From Nymphaea colorata (lineage: Eukaryota > Streptophyta > Magnoliopsida > Nymphaeales > Nymphaeaceae): a stretch of DNA of 64,000 bases. Shown here one piece after another: positions 12,060 to 24,639 of the stretch. Numbering within the stretch: position 1 is the stretch's first letter; every line of letters begins with the position of its first letter. A program made the translations under genes and the position numbers. The stretch spans positions 11,659,427-11,723,426 of the forward strand of contig NC_045147.1 in the NCBI RefSeq assembly GCF_008831285.2, read 5' to 3'. Under the pieces are notes generated by a model, which was not told the DNA's origin, made no database searches, and saw nothing but the letters and a program-made list of their open reading frames with translations.

Positions 12060-12560
12060 GGACCTCCTTTTAGACATGTTCACTATCTCTCTCCTCACGA
12101 AGCCCCCAACCGCCTCCCGCTCTCCACTCGCTACCCCTCACACCCGCTCTCGGCCGCCTCTCCCCTGATCTCAGGGCTACTGGAAGCCCTGTCCGGCCAC
12201 CTCCCTCGACGCTCTCCTCTTGCTCGCACCGGTACCCCTCTCTCTCTCTCCCTCTCTCTCGCTCTCGCGTTTTGCTTTGGCTCCACGGCCGATGCATTTG
12301 GCGAGGTTTCCCTTTCAATCGGCCCCATGGCCGACTGCTTCTATGTATGTGGTTTTTTTGCCTTTTTGCTTATGGAGCTGCCGGAGGGCAGCCCGTTTCC
12401 TCCACGAAGGGGCTGCCGGAGCAGCCCCGGTTTCAGTCGGCCCCATGGCCGACTGCTTTTGTTCATTTTTTTTACTTATTTTGTTTAAGTAGCTGCCGGA
12501 AGCCAGCCCCTTTTTCTCTCTCTACACGAGGGTCCCAACTCTCTTGAGAGTTGACTGTTC
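12060..12560 (+). promoter_or_regulatory. CT/GC-rich island, possible 5' end of the PPR transcription unit
   Basis: This is one of the few GC-rich islands in an AT-rich window. CT-rich tracts (CTCTCTCTCTCTCCCTCTCT) are followed by two copies of TCGGCCCCATGGCCGACTGC at about 12318 and 12435, each linked to a GAGCTGCCGGAG or TAGCTGCCGGAA block. It lies 1.2-1.7 kb upstream of a spliced PPR gene and may hold its promoter and first non-coding exon; that link is inference. From 12560 to 13700 I see no coding region. Confidence 0.3.
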
Positions 12561-13720
12561 GGCAAAACTTGGTGACTTGCAGACACAGCAAGAAAAAGGA
12601 GAGCTCAATCATGGTTCACCTCGCAAATAAACACTGAAAGAGTGGGTGAGGCATTTCATCGAATGCACTTCGGCTTTTACGATGGCTTCTTGATACCTCT
12701 TACTAAGGGGATTGATTTGTGCTTGTCTAATGACATCTATGAATCATGCTGGATTTATTTTCACAGAAAGCCCGATGAGAGTTTGTAGGACGAGTCTCTA
12801 TTATGTTTGTGTCCTATTGTGGTTGGTATGAAATGAATGATGGTCTTATGTGGAAAACAATTGATGGAGGAGCTGTGGGATTAATTATGTGTTGTGGGAG
12901 TATCAAGCCCTTGAAGTGATTCAGGAACAGATTCTACTTCACAGGCAGTTTAGTCATTTGATCTGTTCCAGAAGGGCTAGAGGAAGTAAGAGAAAATAAT
13001 TATATACATTGTGGTTGAAAGCAGCCTTGTAGCATGGTTACCTGAAGGAAATACTACTGTCAATTTAAAGATCCTTGTTGATCATTCTTGCTCAAGAACA
13101 TAAGGCGAAATGGAAACACGAGAAGGATAGAAGTGAATAAGTGGTAGCCGAAGTGGTCTGGTAGAATGTCTAGCAGTAAAGGAACATATGGTAAGAAGTC
13201 CATTGCTGATCTTACTTCTATAAGGACCCATGGTGATTCGAGAGATTACATGCCATGTACTACAGTTGGACTCAAGAAAACAGAATTAATTGTATTTGTT
13301 TTTATGTGACATATATCATTTTAACATCTCCGGTGATAAATTTAGAATTCTTACAGGTCACACCATTCTCCTTGAAGCATCAATTTTAGCATATCTTAGC
13401 AGCTTCATAATTTTTTTTTCTCGTTAAAGCATAGAAGTGATAGCAGGTATCTAATGTTTTGTGATTGGTACTTGAGCGTGTGAGCATCCTTCTGAGTCTA
13501 ATGGGTTAGAAAAATGTTCCGTTGAACCTTGAGCTCTTTTTTTCTTTTTGTAATGATACTTCTCGGACTGCCTTAAGCTATATTTTGAATTTTACTAATT
13601 TTTGCTAAAATTAAATTTTTGTCCCATATCATTTAGGAATATGCATTGTTTGTATTCACATTTTAATGTGCCAATGTCTTGCACTCGTTTACTTGGTGCA
13701 GGATAGGGGATTTTAAATCC

Positions 13721-14602
13721 ATGAGGACTCTGATTTGGAAGTGTCAGCATTGGGATAGTGTTTGGATGAGCAAGCATTTGGTTTTTTTGGTGAAGAACCC
13801 ATTGACCAAGGATTCAGTTGCTCGGGTTGTGGAGATCGTGAATTCGGCCAGTGGTGGTTGCTGTAAGTCAGGCATCCACAGCTTGATCAGCTATCTCTCA
13901 AGGGCTAGTTTGTTTGACTTGGCTGTCCTCGTCATGGAAAAGACGGCTAAAAGGACCTCTTACTACAATCTGTTGATAGGCGCAAAGTGTCGAAATGGCA
14001 GTTTTGAAGATGCGAGGCATCTTCTTGATGAGATGAAAGGAATGGGGTGTGATCCAAATGTCAAATCGTATAATTTTCTGCTGGGAAGTCTATGCAAGAG
14101 TGGGAAGATTGCTGAAGCTTGTGAACTCATTGAGATAATGGAGCATTCAGGATATCAACCAGATGAGATTACATATGAAATAATTGCTTATCATGCTTGT
14201 AGAATCGGGAGGATGGATTTTGCGACTGAGTTCCTGGACAGAATGCTGCTCGAAGGGCTAAGCCCTCGATTCACTACTTATGCTGCATTTGTGAAAGGAT
14301 ACTTCTACTCTGGTCAGGTTCATGGTGCTCATAGATTTGTGGCTGAGATGTGTTACAAGGATAAATCTTCGGCGAATATGAACTATAGTCTGCTTGCTAG
14401 TCTGTTTCAGAAATCAGGAAAATTTGTGGATGGATACTCGATTCTGGTGGAGATGATGGAGAAAGGACTGAAGCCAAATTTCCCTGTATTTGTGAAGTTG
14501 GTGAAGAATCTGCATCATTCTGGAAGAAGGGATATGGCCAAGGATTTAAAAGTGAGATTTTCTAAATTTGCTGGGGTTGTGTGTAAAACGAGTGGTGGGT
14601 GA
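13721..14602 (+). CDS. P-type pentatricopeptide repeat (PPR) protein
   Basis: A single coding exon gives 293 residues from the ATG at 13721. Five to six 34-36 residue PPR motifs can be read, with helix signatures such as YNLLIGAKCRNGSFEDA, YNFLLGSLCKSGKIAEA, YEIIAYHACRIGRMDFA and YSLLASLFQKSGKFVDG; no E, DYW or SMR domain follows. P-type PPR proteins bind organellar RNA and act in its processing, stability or translation. The N-terminus is rich in basic and hydrophobic residues, which fits organelle import, but no firm call is possible. A splice acceptor TGGTGCAG just upstream at 13700 suggests a 5' UTR intron, and the frame stays open 42 nt upstream of the chosen ATG only through that junction. 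The protein is short for the family but ends cleanly. Confidence 0.85.
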   Translation: MRTLIWKCQHWDSVWMSKHLVFLVKNPLTKDSVARVVEIVNSASGGCCKSGIHSLISYLSRASLFDLAVLVMEKTAKRTSYYNLLIGAKCRNGSFEDARHLLDEMKGMGCDPNVKSYNFLLGSLCKSGKIAEACELIEIMEHSGYQPDEITYEIIAYHACRIGRMDFATEFLDRMLLEGLSPRFTTYAAFVKGYFYSGQVHGAHRFVAEMCYKDKSSANMNYSLLASLFQKSGKFVDGYSILVEMMEKGLKPNFPVFVKLVKNLHHSGRRDMAKDLKVRFSKFAGVVCKTSGG

Positions 14603-15240
14603 AGTTACTCTTCAGCAGGTGAAAAGTTCAGTGAACGTTAGCAAATTTTTGATCTGCTTATGCTGCTTCAAGAATGACAAGGATGCCAATGCTGATAGTC
14701 TTTTAGGCGAGGAAAAAAGGCGAAAATCCTTGTCGGCAGTTTGACTACTATGCCCAGCATGCTACAGAGTACAAGAAAAGGGCACATCTGCAAATGCTTT
14801 GAGTCATTGACAGAGCATCTGACAGGTAGGAATTGATTTAAAGATGTGTCAGATTTGTTGTTTTGCTTTCTTTTGTTTCTTAGGATAAATTCTTCTGTTC
14901 CAGGTCCAATACCAATGACCATGTGTGCAGAAATATTTGCTCCTCGAGGATGCACTGGCACATATTATTTGCGCATCATTGATACACGTGGTGCAACCAA
15001 TGGACATTGGAAATACACAATCACCCACCTAAAATTATGCAAGCCAGTTGATTCTGGTCCTATTTTCATTGGCCACCTTAACCATAAGGGGCATGTGAGA
15101 AAACAGAAAAACAGGTGGGAGGATCTGATAGCTCCAACAAGTCTGCTAGTTTCTACTCATTTTTACTTCTTAATAGCAGTGTGTGATGAATCAGTTCTCT
15201 CTTGTATCTTTGTGCACTAGAACCACTAACTTCGTTGAGT

Positions 15241-15618
15241 GGCTGCCTTAGATTGTGAGATGTTTGGAGGGGGGAGTGATGGAACATTGGATCTTTATGC
15301 AAGGAATTTGTCTTGTTGATGAAGACAAAGAAGTGCTTTTTCTGGCCTATGTCCAACATGAGATTGCTGTCTCAGATTATAGGTACTGCATGTCTTTGGA
15401 TAGGGCATCTAAATGTTTGGTTTCTATGAACTGATTGATAAACTTTGTATTTTTTCAGAAGTGAAATTACTGGAATTACAGAAGCTGATTTTGCCAATGC
15501 ACTGCCACTGAGTCAAGTAAGAAATATTATTCGAAATATCTTATATAATGGAGAATCAATAGGCAGGGTCCACCTAAATGATGGCAGTGCGAGTGCTCTT
15601 GTTGGGCGTGTTAGATGA
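15241..15618 (+). pseudogene. Relic of a REX4/SDN-type DEDDh RNA 3'-5' exonuclease
   Basis: The frame ALDCEMFGGGSDGTLDLYAR carries the ExoI motif (DxE) of the DEDDh exonuclease family. A one-base indel then shifts the frame to CLVDEDKEVLFLAYVQHEIA and VSDYR, which ends at a splice donor near 15382. After an intron with acceptor TTTTTTCAG, the next exon from about 15460 reads SEITGITEADFANALPLSQ and ends ALVGRVR with a stop at 15616-15618, before the ExoII and ExoIII motifs. Plant members act on small RNA or rRNA 3' ends; this copy cannot be active. Coding-like sequence at 14905-15115 (frame with APRGCTGTYYLRIIDTRG) lies upstream but is not recognised and may be unrelated. Confidence 0.6.
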
Positions 15619-17473
15619 CCTTACTTGTCCTGAGATGCACTATCCTGTCCATTTGATCATTGTTGGTTTCTAATTTTGCTTTTAATGTTCTCCACAATTG
15701 TAATTTTCAGATTTATATAATGGCCTTAGGGCTCGTCAGAACGTTTTTATTATCCCATCTTGAAGATTGATTTTCATGTACTGGGTTGATTTTTTTTGGC
15801 TGCTGATTTAGTATATCAAACCATATCTTCATATGGTCATATCTGAAAATGGTATCTGTTCAGATCATTTAGTGCAATCTTATATCAACTGTACATGCAT
15901 TACAAACATTCATATGTGTGTGTGTGTGTGTGTGTGCACGGAGAGGGAGGGAAGGGGAGTTTAAGAGGTAGTTTTTAATCTATGTTCGGAGTGCACAACT
16001 AGCTTCTACTACCAAAATTTTGACCCTTTTTTTTTTATGTTGGTTGCATTTTCCGAGGCAGGTTCAAGTTACATTGCATAATTTGAGACTCTGGTTTCGT
16101 AGCTGATCACCACTAATGCACAACATTGTTCACTAAATATAAGCTTGACATTCTCCTTCTACTACAGAAACACTTCAGAAGATCTTATATTGATGTGAAG
16201 GAACCATATCGTCACTCGTCAAGTATCATATTCAAGATTACTTGGGTAAATTGCATTTGGACATTGGATAATTAAGATAGAGATCAGACATGATATTGTA
16301 CTGGAGAAAATCTCTATATATTAGTAAAGATGGATGTACAGAAAATATCCTTGATTTGGCAGAAGGCCAATTGTGCTGTGAAATTTCGCCCAACGTAGCA
16401 GAAACACGGATACTTTTTACATAGACCTATAAAATAACTGTTTTCTCTTTCTGTCTGACCCACCACAAAAATGCTAGTGCAGCGGTTTGTTTTATTAAGT
16501 TTGACTAACTGTAATTTCATGTTGAGTAGCTGCACTTTCCTACTTGTGGAAAAGTACACATAATGAACCAAATCCCTCATCAAAAGATTGGGGCAGACTC
16601 ACAGACTGCATTTCGGTTCTGCATTTTTGTATTGCATGGATATATCCCAATGTTTAGAGTGTTCCTTTGGCCAAACATGTTTTGAAATTACAAGGATAAC
16701 TTTGCTACATGTATGGCAACAAGGCTGTGGGAAAAACACGTTTGGACGCTGAGCGAATTCTATAGGCAGGACAATAAAGAGCAGGATCGCCTGTGGGAGA
16801 AACACAGCACGACACTGGAGATAAGAAACCAGGAGCGAATTCTACACGGCAAAACAATAAAGAGCAGAATCATAATGAGATTGAAAGGAGATACAGCTGA
16901 AATTAACCAGAAAGAGATTTCGTAAGCCCACATTGAAATATTCCGGCCTGTACCTTCTAAAATGCCGGTAGGAATGGGAAGAACTACTGTTAACAATGCG
17001 GCAAAATCTGGCTGCAAGGAGGGCTTTGTTGATTTGGGCTAAGGGGTCGTAAGCTACATCCTCTTCCTTTCATTATGCGTTTTGAGCTTCTCCGTTACCT
17101 CTTCCTCATAATCAACCACGAACATTTTTCTAGAGTTGGAAGGTATTATAGCTTGAGAAAAAGTTAAAAAAAATTGTGATTCGGTTGGCAAATGGGAACC
17201 TAAGTGCAAATTAGTGACCCAACTCAGATTCGTTTTAGTAATGAAACTCTGCAGAATGTCCAACTAAAATGCAACCTACTGAAGATTTTTAAACGATGAA
17301 ATTGCAATTACATCACAAAGTATCCAGAAATGAAGAAACATAAATGAAAGATATTGGGACGGATTCACGAGCCTGTAGATAGATGACCAGCGGTCCACTG
17401 CTCACTTATTGAGCACGAAAATCAAACAAACACAACAAGTTTGGCTTGGAAACCGAAAGCTATTTGGTGATCA
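15619..17473. other. Non-coding spacer with (GT)n tract
   Basis: No gene is recognised. A (TG)n microsatellite runs at about 15914-15936, followed by a short G/A-rich stretch. Short open frames on both strands at 16.3-17.2 kb match no family. The end of the stretch is the 3' flank of SDR3; a piece around 17283-17310 recurs near 30231-30258 in the SDR ghost copy. Confidence 0.5.
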
Positions 17474-20400
17474 TTAAAAGCCAACATCCTTGCTCTCGAG
17501 GAAGTTGTGGCCGGAAGGTCCACCGGGAGGGAGGAGAGCAACGCGCACCAAATAGGCGGCGCCTTCGGCCGGAGAGATATCGCCGATGCCAAAGTTCATA
17601 TCAGTCATCACGTAGCCAGGGTGCACGCTGTTGACGCAAGCTTTGTCATGCAATTGAAGGGCCAAGAGCCTCGTGTATGCATTCAACGAAATCTTGGAGA
17701 TGGAGTAAGTGGGAAGGTTACTGGGCCACCTGTCCATCCCCTTCTCAGACTTCACATCTTCAAGAAACATGTCCAACACCTGATCGATCTTTTCCTCTGT
17801 TAAGTTCACCGTATGGCACAGTTGCTTCCTTAACTCTTCATCCCTTAGAGGCTGCGACACCAACATCGTTGATCTATTCACAAACCTCATTCCCAAGTAA
17901 TTTTTTACATTTTAGAATGTGTAACTTTCATTTTAAGAAAGCTAGGATAGAATTGTCTATATATATAGTGATTGGTAGAAACCAGATAGGTCAGAGACAA
18001 AATCCAGACCCTTTAAATATGACATTTAAAATGTTTTTTCTTGAAATCTAACCTTACTAATATGAAGTATTAGTAAAAGTTAATATTCAAGAATGGGAGT
18101 CTTACCCACAGTAGCCCATATCTGGATGAGACGTTGACAATCCTTGGCTTGTGAGAAGAGGGGCGCAGGAGAGGGAGCAAAGCCTTGGTCAACCTCTTGG
18201 TTCCATAGAAGTTGGTCTCCAGGCAGCCCCTAGCCGACTTGTATCTGTCTGAGGTCCCGTTCGCCCATACAAGATGTCCCTGTGCAAAATCGTTTTCGCA
18301 AGGTTAATGGAGAAGGATAATTAAAATTTTAACTGTTTTTTTTTTTTGTTTTTGTGGTGACTTGAGTGTTCTGAGATCTATCAACTCTTCAGCACCCTAA
18401 TCACCTGTTCTATAAGTGCTCATTTATTAAATTGTATCTATGTTTTCTAGTGGGTCGGCTAATGAACAGTACATGACTCGACATACTCAACTCGAATCCA
18501 TCTCGTTTGAGTAAACAAGTTCACACTCCGGTTCGAACTCATCTTGTCTGAGGAAGTTGAACAGAAACGCTAGACTGTGGCACGATTAGTTGAAATTCTT
18601 TTAGAAGATGGTGATATATGGGAGGTTGAGATCTGCTCTCTCTTTTTATCATGTTTATAGGGTTAGGGTTTAGGGCTGATTCAAGACTTGAGTGAAAAGC
18701 CATACACATGTAAACTAGAATGTTGTGTAACTACTATTTACAGTCAAAATGAATGACACTCACACGAATCAAATTGATGACCAAACTTTCACCGGCCTAC
18801 CAATCTGACCAGGAGTCCTATAACTGATAAAAATACCGACTTACAGACAAGCATCCTTTCACGTCAGCCGACATTAAAATAGTGGCATGAATTTTATGAG
18901 GCCAACAAAAGTTATTGGACTGGTAGGGCTGTGATAAATTTTCTTTTTGAATTATTTGTAGTTACCTTTTCATTCCATTAATGGGCGTGATATATGGTAC
19001 AATCCTATGAGTGATAACAATATTGACTTGGGAACTTAAATGCATGTTGACCAATGTGCATGCATGGTTATCGGCTTGGCTGCTGATCTCTTGGGTGTGC
19101 CTTGAAAGCCACTTGCTCAGAGTAAAAAAACTTTTGGCTAAAAGGTACTATTTATAAAATTTTAAATTTTTAAGGAGCACCAATGTATAAATGAAAAAAA
19201 AAAATCTCAGAAACATTAATATAAAAATAAAAAGTTTTTTAATGTTAGTGTGGGCAATTGCCTACATGTAGCTCACACCAGCCTCCGCCCCAAGATAGCA
19301 ATAAGACATATTTATCAAACATTATGTTTTATTAATTTAAACAATTTTTTGGAATAACTTTATGAGACAGTAACAATGAGTTACTACTAATAAACGAGCC
19401 CTTAGCATTTACACTACCTTAATTAGGTAGCTTTTCAAGGCTCAAGATCATCATCCCCATATGCACAATAACCAAACACCTAAAGCATGAATTCTGTCCT
19501 TACAGGAGGGATAGCCCTAGTTAGGGGCACGGCAAACATCACCTTGACTGCTTATTTCGAGCAAATCGTGTTTGCGTAGACTTGCAAGTTAATTTCAAAC
19601 AACAACACGAACTCAATAGTATTCAACACATACTCACATGCGAACTTAGAAATTGACGGCTGTGAGCCTACTTAAAAAGATGGTGGGCTGTTAATATACA
19701 TTCCTTTCTGGTAGCTTTTAAGATTGAGGATTTTTTTTTTCCTTTTTAATGTTTGCTTGAGAGAAAATGTTTACTTGAGAGAAACCGTCTTTTATGTAAA
19801 CGTATCAACGCCATATCCTCGTGTCTTGAAGGTTTTGGTTTGCTTTGAGACTTGAGTGGACATGAAGTCACCTTTCAATTCGAGTATCACGCTTACTACT
19901 GTTTGCAATTTATAGTAATAACATTACTGAAACGTGATAGCAGCTATGATATTCAAACTTCAAAGACGTAATTGAACTACACCCCTTAGACAACCTTCTC
20001 CTTGTAATTTTTCCTTTTTGGTAAAAAATGCTGATTCATGGCACACAACTAGAAAGGTAGCCATATTGAGCGCATGAAGCCGTATTGCTTTAATAAATAA
20101 TCCGACAACTGCAATTTGTCGGCCCACTTGTTATAAAATCTTAGTGAGGTAACACTTACCACCGTATTTGCTTTTCATTTTTAAATTAAAATCATTTTAA
20201 TTAAATTTTTTCATTTAAAAAAAATTTTAATTACCTTCTCGCTTCTTTAAAACAAAAAATATTCAATGTTCAGATAGCAGTCATGGGCACCAAATCTATA
20301 CAGTGTCCAGCTTGAGTGCTAGGCAACCGGATATGTACTCAAGCATAGGCATTCCTACTACTTATTATGAAACATAATTTAAAAAACCTGATTAGGGAAA

Positions 20401-20537
20401 CCGAAAAGTGAGGCTGCGCACCGGGCTGGGCCGCCGCGGGGTACTCGGTTACCCGACTCTACTCAGGCTCGGGAAAAAGGGACCCGGCCCGGCCCGATAA
20501 ACTCCATTCAGGCCCGATAATTGGTTTTTTAAATCTT

Positions 20538-20570
<33 letters not shown>

Positions 20571-22862
20571 TATTTTATCACAATTAATTATATTTATATA
20601 TTATCTTATATTAAAAAATATATTTTTAAAATTTAATCAGGCTGAGCCCCGTTTTTGGATGTCGGGCTGGCCCGAGCTCGACCCGTTATCAAGCTGACCC
20701 GAGCCCGTTATCGGGCCAGTCCGGCCCAATGCAGGCTTACCGAAAAAGGTTTCACAAACAAAAGATTTATTTCTGACTCAATACCAATGGCGCTGAGTGG
20801 TTGACATAATGAGTTTGTGGACCTGAATATGTGTGTGTGTGTGAATATGTGCGTAAGTTCTTTTTCTTTATTTTGATGTAAAAATAATTTGAATTTAACA
20901 GGAAGGTGAAGTAGATACGGAAGATTTTTCTCTCAGACATAATATTTCATGGGAGTATTAAATCTACCTCTCTAACTCTCAAATTCATTTAGCTCATCTG
21001 ACTGCACAATCCACTAGCAATATAATGCACAAGTTTTTCCCCTTAATTCCTGACCCATAGAAAATAATTAAATAAAACACAAACTTGAAAAAAATTCTTT
21101 AAAACCGTCCATTGTGATATCTAGCAATGCATTTTTAAGAATGAAAGATCAACCGCCTAAAATTTCTGAATATTGAAAGGCCCGGATACCAGATTATTCA
21201 AGGAAAAAGTTATAGGCATCCATTCATCTAATCTAGTCCTCACACATGCAATTAGGTTTTCCAATTAACAACTTTGGCAAATTGATCTAAGAAAAGGAAT
21301 TCATCGCATAGAATCCTTGCTTAAAGCATCACATATTGTTTAAATGGCCAGTATGCTGTTGAAGTTGGAAACCGGTCTACAAAATTCTCTTGCTGCCAAT
21401 TGTGCTCACATGACGTCCAGTTTCAATAAACAATAAAAAAAGCAAGTTGTAGACCATTCAAGGAGGTGTCATGCGATTATCAATATGAAATATTAGCTTA
21501 TTTTTTTAGATTAGGGAAAGAGAGAGAGAGAGGATGCAACCGGCAACCCCAGTGGCTTAGGGACATTGTGATTGACGTGGGCAGTTGCGGACTTCAATTT
21601 TTTTAAAATTCTTTATTTTTAAATATATATGTATATATATAGTGCCCCATCAAATTTAAGTATTTTTAAACAAGTGCCTCTCCAACATTTTTTTTTGACT
21701 TCACTACTATGCAACCCCGTTGTCCTGAAAGTTTATAGGGCTTCACCTTCAACCCTTGTACTCTCTAAGACCCCTAGTAATCTCAACACCGAATAAGACC
21801 CTTTGTACTCTCAACGCCGACTAAAACACATTATCCAAGTGCTGCGGGACTACACTCTTAACACCTATGGTCCGACCAGCTATGCTACACAACAGTTTTG
21901 GAAGAGAGGAAGAGAGAGAAGACCCTCAACCCCCAACAGTTTGAAAAATTGTGCAATGGTTAAAATACACTCAATAAAATAAAAAAAAACTTTTGAAAAT
22001 AATAAAATTGTGAAAAAGTTTAAAAAATCTGAATTACTTTATATAAAAAAAAAAACTCTAATCCCAGATGTCTGTACACGCAATGCGATCTCTATGTCCA
22101 TGTGAGCCACGTTCGGTATTCAAACAGCGATAGATCCACTGCTCTCGTTGACAATAGAGAGGGAGAACAGAGAGTACCATGACAGCTCTTTTGTCGTTAT
22201 CGTCACTTTCCACGGCGCCCCAATCTATCGCCGAGTTGTTAACACCAGCATTATTTACCTACAGTCAAACCATGCAGATCCATCACCTGATAAACACAAG
22301 GATCAGTGATCTCCTTCCAACACAACATGTAAAAAAGTTTACCAGAATATCGACGAATCCAACATGTTGCTTCAACCAATCGACGAAATCCATCACACTC
22401 TGCTGCTGAGTGATATCCAGAGTGTGGAAGATGATCTTCTTCTTCCCTGCTTCCGCTGCTTCTTGCAGGAAGAGTTGAGCAGGTTCTGAGAGTCGCTCCT
22501 GCGGCTTGCGAGCAGTCATGACGACGGTGAGCCCCTTGTCTGCGAGCTGCCTGCACACCTCCAGCCCGATCCCTCTGCTCGCTCCCGTCACCACCGCCAC
22601 CGTCTCCTCACTCCACCACTCTGCTCCATCTTCTGCCTGCAACCAAGAAAACAAACACCATAGATCTGTGATTTCATTGTAGCACAGAACAGCGGCTGCT
22701 TTGGCGTAATTACTCTCACAGTGGCTAACTTCTGAATTGCTGAACGCTTTGATCAAGTTCAGAAACAGCAAAGAAGAAATCGAACCAAAGTAGCCCCTGC
22801 TGCATGCTTAATTTCTAAACATCCTAAATAAATCAACTAAAATTCTTCACTGCTCTCACCAT
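17474..22862 (-). CDS. SDR3: short-chain dehydrogenase/reductase with full canonical active site
   Basis: Coding exons 22862-22860 (ATG only), 22636-22343, 22258-22178, 18279-18106 and 17851-17474 join in phase 0 to a 309-residue protein. TGASRGIG is at 18-25, NNAG (the canonical form, unlike the NNAA of the other three) at 101-104, Asn in TNFYG at 149, Ser in VSSRYG at 178, Tyr/Lys in YSISK at 233/237. The Asn-Ser-Tyr-Lys tetrad is complete. Exon 3 has diverged strongly (many Asp/Asn/Lys) and exon 4 starts GHLVWANG, so its substrate pocket should differ from SDR1. Intron 3 is 3.9 kb and contains repeats, while the corresponding SDR4 intron is 0.57 kb and shares homology with its 21.2-21.4 kb part. 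Role by family: NADPH-dependent carbonyl or enone reduction; substrate unknown. Confidence 0.87.
18280..22177. other. 3.9-kb intron 3 of SDR3 with inserted repeats
   Basis: The intron carries a GGCCCGACCCG-type element at 20400-20745 with a (TA)n centre, a relic MITE near 19310-19400, a (GT)n tract near 20830 and a short dispersed element near 21545-21730. Blocks at about 18480-18610, 18960-19100, 20275-20310 and 20790-21190 reappear in the same order at 30360-32060, showing that the intron predates a duplication of the gene. No coding sequence is seen. Confidence 0.65.
20400..20745. mobile_element. GGCCCGACCCG-type dispersed repeat (copy 2)
   Basis: Both ends are rich in CCCGGCCCGGCCCG and GGGCTGGCCCGAGCTCG motifs around a TA-rich centre that includes a (TA)n run at about 20545-20570. 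The structure matches the insertion at 11470-11830. In the ghost SDR copy at 30-32 kb, the flanking intron sequence is present without this element, so it inserted after that duplication or was lost there. Confidence 0.55.
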
Positions 22863-22914
22863 TTTTGTCCTCCCTTGTCTACCTTTATGAGAAAGCGCCG
22901 ACAGCCTCGAAAGA

Positions 22915-22945
22915 TGCAGGATGATAATATATATATATATAATCG
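22915..22945 (-). promoter_or_regulatory. TATA-rich core promoter of SDR3
   Basis: A short (TA)n run lies about 55-80 bases upstream of the SDR3 ATG on the minus strand, flanked by ATTGGTCCG. The same arrangement, with a longer TA run, is kept in the promoter relic at 25.37-25.44 kb. It is the best TATA-box candidate for the gene. Confidence 0.45.
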
Positions 22946-24639
22946 GACCAATATGCTAGGATTCACAATTTGGTGAACATGAGCTCCCTTACTGAGAACA
23001 TGAGCTCCCTTCCCGCGGCTCTCTCGCGACCAATATGTCTTCGTTGGCTTTATGTGAAGTTATCATCTACTTCTTCTACATTAGCATTTATTCTAAGTTC
23101 ATACATCTCTCCACGTGAGATACGTGCTTCAGCATGTCAAATAATTGAAAGCAATCATGCTTGAATTTGAGTTATCCGTTTACTATAGGTTAGTTCGATT
23201 GAATACCAAATTCTAGCATGTCACCATGACTTGTATATATTATTCCCATCCAAAATCCCATGGAGCAGAGAAGTTCAAAGCTTTACTATGAATATATTTG
23301 TGTGCAGATGAATTCGAATTTCTGTGTTTCAACTCATTTAAGAATAACAAATGAACATTTATGCAAGTAAATATTTGCCTTCTTAAATGAAATCTTAAGA
23401 AAATCTGACCAGCCCTTCTTAGTTGAAAGACCACTATTTTCAACGCTCTTATACACACCAAAAATGTCATTTACAGTGGGTGTTTGGACAAAAGAACAAT
23501 TTGTGAGTGTCTATTGAGTTTATTTTAAAACATGAAGAAGATTTATAAAAAACTATGCTCTAGTGCTTTATGAAATTGTTTAAATTTTTGGAATAAATTT
23601 ATTGAACACTTTATAGGCGAAAGCGAAAGCAACCAACATACATACACCAATGAATTTCGAGTCATTTTTGTCATTTCTGAAAAGAGAAATTAGATATTTG
23701 GGGGATTTATTTATTTTTATTTACCTTCATACTTTAGACCTTTTATGAGGATTTGTCTTTCGCATGATAGGGGCATTGGTCATTTTACATCTGTATTAAG
23801 TGGCGCATAGAGCCAAATTTGTTCAGAACCCTAATCATGATTGATATGAAATTGGCTAAAAATATGATAAGAAGACGCGTTTGTGGCAATTTTTGGTCGG
23901 GTTAGTACGTTGACATTTTTCAATTTCTATTATTATTTCCCTTAGCTTTCAATTCCTACAAGACAAAAGATAGGGATTTTTAAATTATGTGGCACATATT
24001 GGATCGCGTTTGCTTACCACACATACATTCCATTTCAATTGGAATAAAATAAAACATATTTGGTTTCCTAACATGATTGAGAGAGAGAAATTATATAGGG
24101 AGTGGGGACTTTTCCTAAAATATATTTGAAGGAGTTAATTTTTTGTTTTGTTTTGTGGAAGCAGAATTATAGTTTCAAAATTTTAACAAGAGTCAAAATA
24201 TAAATTTTCAATTAAATTAAACTAAAATTTATAATTTTGTTTGAATTTTTAAAAATATCAAGAAGGGCCGTAACCCTCCCGCCCCCCTGCTAGCTCCACC
24301 GCTCCCAAGAACTTCCAATTTACCTCAACATTTATAATAATTGCATTGTTTACCTGCATCGCTTTGACAGCCTCACTCTCGGGCCCCATGTTATCGTTAG
24401 GAAATAATTTCTCAGATGGCGATGGTGTATGAGAGGCAATTTTCACGGTCGGCGGGTGGTCTTCTGTTAATTATTTGACAGGCCTTTATGGACAAGTTGG
24501 CCATGTCGACTCCAATTTGGCTGATTCATTAACTTGGGTGAGCCCCATCCCCGGGTTTCCCATTGATTGATCAAGTTTTGTTTTGCAGGTGACTCAGTCA
24601 AACTAAACCCGAATATAAAAAATACATTAACCAACTAAA

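Noticed and set aside
12070..12547. Several 65-91 codon frames in the GC-rich island
   Set aside because: Low-complexity Arg/Glu or Ser/Leu composition on both strands caused by the CT-rich and repeated sequence.
14846..15220. 124-codon plus-strand frame as a separate gene
   Set aside because: No family match; its start lies before a likely acceptor and it overlaps the region leading into the exonuclease relic. Kept only as an unrecognised coding-like segment.
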